Part shown: positions 6,180-9,166 of the stretch, piece by piece
Numbering within the stretch: position 1 is the first letter of the stretch
Layout of the letters: each line of letters starts with the position of its first letter
Assembly (NCBI GenBank): GCA_023554435.1
Contig: JAMJQV010000193.1
Coordinates: forward strand, 1-9,166
DNA length: 9,166 nucleotides
Origin: Gemmatimonadota bacterium
GTDB lineage: Bacteria; Gemmatimonadota; Gemmatimonadetes; Palauibacterales; Palauibacteraceae
Direction of reading: 5' to 3'
Notes under the pieces: generated by a model
Databases searched by the model: none
Told to the model about the DNA's origin: nothing
Seen by the model: the letters and a program-made list of their open reading frames with translations, nothing else
Translations under genes and position numbers: made by a program

Positions 6180-8459
6180 TCATTCCACTCGATACACTCC
6201 CCGTCGCTCGCCCCGGCTCTCGACCAGGCGGGCGCCGAGCACCGCCCCGTGCACGTAGGGAGTGGATCTGAGAGCCACGGCCAGCGGGTGGAGGCCGTCC
6301 GCCGACAACCGCAGGTCACAATCCCTGACCAGTTCGACGCCGGGAGCGCGCACGGTATACCGGTCCGGCACGATCCCACCCTGCCAGATGAGAACGGCTC
6401 CGGGTCTCGGTTCGCCGACTGGTGCCCGTGCGCCGCCCGGCGCGCACACAGCGTCCACTCGCAGGGTCGTCGACTCGATCCCGAAAGCCCACGTGCCGCT
6501 TCCGAATCGGCGCGCGGAGACCCGCGTGCCGGGCGACCGCGAAGCGCTCCACCCGGCCAGCTCCACCCGGGTCTCGATCCCCTCGGGCAACGGCTCGGGA
6601 GCCCGTGAATCCCCCCGCGTCTCGATCCACCAGGTCGCTTCTGTCCGACGCCGCGGCCGGTCGCCGTCCAGCTGGACCGAGTCTGCCACGGAAACGTCGA
6701 GCCCGGCGAGCACCCAGTCCCTGTACTGGGGACGCGCAGTCAGGAACGTCTCGGCTGATGCGTCGAAAATGGAAAGATCAGCGGCAGTCATAGGGTCCAG
6801 GAATCCAGGTACGTAGCCGTCCAACAGGTCGGGATCCATGAGAAACAGAACGCGCAATCCGGTGCTCGCTCCGGTTACATCCACGACCCTCTCTGCCCCT
6901 GGAGGCAAGGTCGCTCGTGGTCGCGTCGTGGAAGAACGGTAATGATCGGCGACATCCTCCAGCAGGTCGTCCAGCTGGCCGCGGTTGAGCCAGCGCCCCC
7001 CCACGGAGACCCCGCGGATGGAGCGGGTGTTGCGAATGTCCTCGAGCGGATTCCTGTCGAGCAGGACCAGGTCGGCCGCCATTCCGGGTGCGATCGTCCC
7101 GAGAGAATCCGTGGCCTCCAGATAGAGAGCCGGGTTCAGCGTAGCCGTTCGCAGAGCCTCGGCCGGCGACAGGCCCGCCTGCACCAGCAGCTCCAGTTCT
7201 TCGTGCAATCCGAAGCCCGGGAAGGTGAAGGCCAGGGTCGGATGGAAATCGGACCCGGCGAGGATCGGCACGCCCGCCTCGTGCATTTGCCCGACGAGCG
7301 CCTGTAGTCGCTCCCACCTGCGGCTCCGAAGGGACCAGTCGGTGTTCACGAAGCTCCGCGTCTCGTCGTAGCTGCTCGGCTGCCACTGCGCCCGCGCGGT
7401 AGGGTGGACGTAGGCCAGCCGTGGGTCGTCCGCCGCCTGTGCCTCCCGCAGTCGGAAGACCCCCCGGTGAGCGACGAGCGTCGGCACTTGCCAGACCTGG
7501 AGCTCGGCCAGGAACTCGAGCAGCTCCAGGCAGCGCCGATCGTCGTGCGAGGAAAGCAGGCGCTCGAAGTAGGCGCGATCGTCGACAGGATCTGAGCGGT
7601 GAGCGGCGCGATCGTCGAGGTAGGCGATGTTGTCGGCGATCAGGGCCGTCTCATCGCTGGAGCAACCTTCCAGCACCCCGTACAGGTGCTCGAAACTCCG
7701 CTGACCGACGGCCGCCGCGTCCGCAGCTCGCACGGCGCTGGGCACGTGCCCGGCCACCGCCACACCGCGTGACGTAGCGTAGCGTACCACCTCGCTGTAC
7801 AGGTCCGGCGGAAGGGCGCTGTATACCTTGATGAAAGAGGCTCCGCCGGCCAGGAGCGAGTCCACGGCCGCCCTCCCCTCGGAGGGGGATGCCACGGAGA
7901 TGAGTCCGGGGTGGAAGGGCTCCGGTCCGTCAATGATGCCGCCGGCCGTGAGAATCCTCGGCCACGCCGGACTCGTCCGGGCCCGTTCGTCTCGCACGCG
8001 GGCCGCCATTTCGAGCGTGCCCCACATGTCCCGCAGCCCGGTGACACCGTTCGCCACCAGTAGCTTGAGCGCACTCTCGTAGTCCGGCTCCCACCACTCG
8101 CCGTTCGGCTCCCGGGTAGCCGGGAGAGCATGCCCGTGCATGTCCCACAGGCCCGGGATCAGGTAGCGGTCGCTCCCGTCGATGACCCTGGCGCCCGTCG
8201 GAAGCGGACCCGGACCCGATATGCTCTGGATCCTCCCGTCGTGGAGAGTGATGGTCCGGTCAGACTCGACCGTCCCGCGCTCGACGTGCACTACTGATAC
8301 GTTCCGGATTACGACCGGTAAGGCCGCCTGCTGGGCAGCAAGTCGGGAGGGCGAGGACGCGATGAGAATCGACGAGAGAACGGCCGCAACCAGGGACCTG
8401 TACAATCCCCCGGTTCTTCGTCCTCTGGTCCTGTCGTCGGTGGCACGTCGCACGAACAT
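6180..8459 (-). CDS. Exported metal-dependent amidohydrolase with long C-terminal extension
   Basis: The 759-aa protein begins with an Arg-rich n-region and a hydrophobic core (about residues 20-36), with likely cleavage after RLAA near residue 42. The amidohydrolase domain (Amidohydro_1, PF01979, imidazolonepropionase/prolidase-like) spans about 45-493. Its metal centre looks complete: H108-G-H110, K211 in FIKVYS (probable carboxylated lysine), H238, H258 and D404 in AGSDFHP. The family ending GTIAPGMAADLVLLDRNPLEDI is clear. About 265 further residues (494-759) match nothing I know and look beta-rich. Exported relatives act on X-Pro or X-Arg dipeptides or related amides, but the substrate is unknown. 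The frame is open to 8627; I prefer the ATG at 8459 because a perfect TATAAT at 8520-8515 lies within the longer frame. A TTG at 8405, directly before the signal peptide core, is an alternative. Confidence 0.87.
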   Translation of the reverse strand: MFVRRATDDRTRGRRTGGLYRSLVAAVLSSILIASSPSRLAAQQAALPVVIRNVSVVHVERGTVESDRTITLHDGRIQSISGPGPLPTGARVIDGSDRYLIPGLWDMHGHALPATREPNGEWWEPDYESALKLLVANGVTGLRDMWGTLEMAARVRDERARTSPAWPRILTAGGIIDGPEPFHPGLISVASPSEGRAAVDSLLAGGASFIKVYSALPPDLYSEVVRYATSRGVAVAGHVPSAVRAADAAAVGQRSFEHLYGVLEGCSSDETALIADNIAYLDDRAAHRSDPVDDRAYFERLLSSHDDRRCLELLEFLAELQVWQVPTLVAHRGVFRLREAQAADDPRLAYVHPTARAQWQPSSYDETRSFVNTDWSLRSRRWERLQALVGQMHEAGVPILAGSDFHPTLAFTFPGFGLHEELELLVQAGLSPAEALRTATLNPALYLEATDSLGTIAPGMAADLVLLDRNPLEDIRNTRSIRGVSVGGRWLNRGQLDDLLEDVADHYRSSTTRPRATLPPGAERVVDVTGASTGLRVLFLMDPDLLDGYVPGFLDPMTAADLSIFDASAETFLTARPQYRDWVLAGLDVSVADSVQLDGDRPRRRTEATWWIETRGDSRAPEPLPEGIETRVELAGWSASRSPGTRVSARRFGSGTWAFGIESTTLRVDAVCAPGGARAPVGEPRPGAVLIWQGGIVPDRYTVRAPGVELVRDCDLRLSADGLHPLAVALRSTPYVHGAVLGARLVESRGERRGVYRVE

Positions 8460-8514
8460 CCCTGAGGCCGTTCCCGCGTTCCCGGTGAGCCCTGTTGCAG
8501 CCAGCGCGAGTCGC

Positions 8515-8520
8515 ATTATA
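8515..8520 (-). promoter_or_regulatory. Candidate -10 element of the amidohydrolase gene
   Basis: The minus strand carries a perfect TATAAT (8520 to 8515) in GC-rich surroundings, about 55 nt before the chosen start codon. The -35 is poor: TTGCCC lies 19 nt upstream, longer than ideal. It suggests the amidohydrolase gene has its own promoter rather than relying on the upstream phosphodiesterase gene. Confidence 0.45.
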
Positions 8521-8629
8521 CGCCCGATGTGAATCCAGAGGGCAATACCCCTGAGCGGGCCTCCGACCGGACCGAAGGTGCCCCACAGCCAAGACAACCG
8601 CGAGTGAGCTTCCCGGCGGCGTCCCACAA

Positions 8630-8651
8630 GGTTCAGGGGCGAGCCTGAGCC
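8630..8651 (-). terminator. Weak hairpin just after the phosphodiesterase gene
   Basis: Arms 8630-8637 and 8644-8651 pair with seven base pairs and one mismatch (core TCAGG/CCTGA) around a 6-nt loop. The structure begins about 14 nt after the phosphodiesterase stop. Only a short T-poor tail follows, so it is at best a weak or factor-assisted terminator. Confidence 0.25.
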
Positions 8652-8664
8652 GCCACGCGCCGGG

Positions 8665-9166
8665 CTACTTCTTCAACCCGCGCACCTGACCGTCCAGATT
8701 CCAGGCGGGATCGGGTCCGAGGCCCATGTGAGCCAGTGCCGTCACGGCCACATCCACGATTTCGGGCGGACAGTCGGTTCGTCCCGGCTCCACCGACGGG
8801 CCGCTGGCCAGAAAGAAGATCGTGGTCTCGGACGGAGAGGTCCCGCCGTGCCCACCCGCATCGTCACGCCCGTGATCGGTGCTCATCAGGATGAGCCAGT
8901 CCTCCCCGTCGTACGTCGGTCGATCCCTCAGCGCCTCGAGCAGCAGGCCCACCCGGGTGTCCGCCCATTCGATGGCCGCCCGGTACTCCGGCGAGCGGGA
9001 GTTGGTCGCGTGGGCCACGACGTCAATGTCGCCCAGGTACACGAAGGCAGCATCGACGTCCGTGTCGCGAAGGTGCTCGACGGCCGCCTCGACGCTCAGG
9101 GAATCGGCGTACCGGTAGCCATCCGCCTCACCATCGAAGGTGATCTTCACGTCGATGTCGTCACTG
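8665..9166 (-). CDS. Type I phosphodiesterase / alkaline phosphatase superfamily, C-terminal part (partial)
   Basis: The gene enters from the right edge with its 5' part outside the window; 166 codons and a TAG stop (8665-8667) are visible. The frame stays open to 9166, so the GTG at 9150 is not the start. The fragment has the C-terminal metal-binding motifs of PF01663-type enzymes: YLGDIDVVAHA (Asp and His ligands), then SPEYRAAIEWADTRVG as in nucleotide pyrophosphatases, STDHG (Asp-His pair) and GGHGG (His). The ending GLGPDPAWNLDG is usual in this family. The nucleophile Thr/Ser lies in the missing N-terminal part, so activity and substrate (nucleotide, phosphodiester or phosphonate) cannot be judged, and neither can export. 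The 205-nt gap before the amidohydrolase start holds a hairpin and a -10-like box. Confidence 0.85.
   Translation of the reverse strand, partial: SDDIDVKITFDGEADGYRYADSLSVEAAVEHLRDTDVDAAFVYLGDIDVVAHATNSRSPEYRAAIEWADTRVGLLLEALRDRPTYDGEDWLILMSTDHGRDDAGGHGGTSPSETTIFFLASGPSVEPGRTDCPPEIVDVAVTALAHMGLGPDPAWNLDGQVRGLKK

Noticed and set aside
1..9166. Mobile element, CRISPR array, defence or secretion island
   Set aside because: There are no terminal repeats, integrase or transposase motifs, regular spaced repeats, tRNA-edge signs or compositional break. The genes look like core metabolism and exported hydrolases with uniform codon use.

Overview
This is a GC-rich bacterial chromosome segment (over 60% GC by eye) with dense coding, G/C-ending codons and no sign of phage, transposon, CRISPR array, tRNA or rRNA. 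Several proteins have Sec-type signal peptides, which suggests a didermic bacterium that exports many hydrolases. The gene content and the style of the unknown proteins fit Gemmatimonadota or a similar poorly cultured soil or marine lineage, but this is a guess from general impression.

Layout, left to right. (1) The 3' end of a long-form purL (plus strand) meets a convergent gene for an exported beta-lactamase-fold serine hydrolase (minus strand). (2) That hydrolase diverges from a 93-aa two-helix membrane protein (plus) at a spot where -10-like hexamers for the two strands overlap. (3) The small membrane protein converges, with a 3-nt gap, on an exported SMP-30/gluconolactonase-type beta-propeller (minus). 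(4) The propeller gene diverges from a yhbY-like CRM-domain RNA-binding protein gene (plus), whose start codon is uncertain. (5) yhbY converges, with a 6-nt gap, on a minus-strand run that reads right to left: a partial alkaline-phosphatase-superfamily phosphodiesterase, a large exported amidohydrolase with an unexplained C-terminal region, GMP synthase guaA, and a 191-aa membrane-anchored protein of unknown function.

Functionally the window holds two purine genes (purL for an early step, guaA for the committed GMP step), one ribosome-assembly-type factor, three exported enzymes of unknown substrate, a phosphodiesterase fragment and two unknown membrane proteins. guaA and the 191-aa gene are 19 nt apart and probably co-transcribed; amidohydrolase and guaA are 87 nt apart, so their co-transcription is uncertain. 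The most distinctive item is guaA, whose dimerisation region is of the long, eukaryote-like type. I found no convincing defence, mobile or otherwise novel multi-gene system; the window looks like ordinary core chromosome with some lineage-specific genes.
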